From Rhabdothermincola sp036846205 (lineage in GTDB: Bacteria; Actinomycetota; Acidimicrobiia; Acidimicrobiales; Acidimicrobilacustridaceae): a DNA stretch of 6,352 nucleotides. Every line of letters begins with the position of its first letter. The first letter of the stretch is position 1. The stretch covers positions 1 to 6,352 of the forward strand of contig NZ_DAIUCK010000137.1 of NCBI RefSeq assembly GCF_036846205.1, written 5' to 3'. Under the pieces are notes generated by a model. It saw nothing but the letters and a program-made list of their open reading frames with translations. It did not search any database and was not told where the DNA came from. A program made the translations under genes and the position numbers. Of the stretch, positions 6,330-6,352 are shown piece after piece.

Positions 6330-6352
6330 ACACCGAGCCCGCCGCGCTCCCT

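Overview
The window looks like a chromosomal piece from a high-GC actinobacterium. Codon third positions are almost all G or C, GTG and TTG serve as start codons, and two divergent genes appear to have leaderless, -10-only style starts. An Acidimicrobiia-like member of the Actinomycetota is my guess from general appearance, and nothing in the window proves it. Five protein genes are supported. No tRNA, rRNA, CRISPR array, insertion sequence or phage gene was seen.

Layout: positions 1-1006 (minus) hold the N-terminal 335 residues of a polytopic Wzy-like polysaccharide polymerase that runs off the left edge. Positions 1064-2740 (minus) hold a fused chain-length regulator and BY-tyrosine autokinase (Wzc-like). 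Positions 2854-4179 (minus) hold murF. A 97-bp divergent intergenic region (4180-4276) separates murF from ddl (4277-5344, plus). A 99-bp tandem array of 11-bp units begins exactly on the ddl stop codon (5342-5440). An SMP-30/gluconolactonase-family gene follows at 5490-6329 (plus), with 23 bp of featureless sequence after it.

How the genes fit together: Ddl makes D-Ala-D-Ala, and MurF attaches that dipeptide to the UDP-MurNAc tripeptide, so the head-to-head pair performs two consecutive steps of cytoplasmic peptidoglycan precursor synthesis. Next to murF on the same strand, the Wzc-like kinase and Wzy-like polymerase form the start of a Wzx/Wzy-type capsule or exopolysaccharide locus. The window therefore joins wall-precursor genes to a surface-polysaccharide locus. 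The SMP-30 protein is a probable lactonase or other metal-dependent hydrolase with no obvious link to either pathway.

The parts least explained by ordinary annotation are the 11-bp array fused to the ddl stop codon and the matched pair of apparently leaderless starts between murF and ddl. I saw no convincing evidence of a wholly new multi-gene system.
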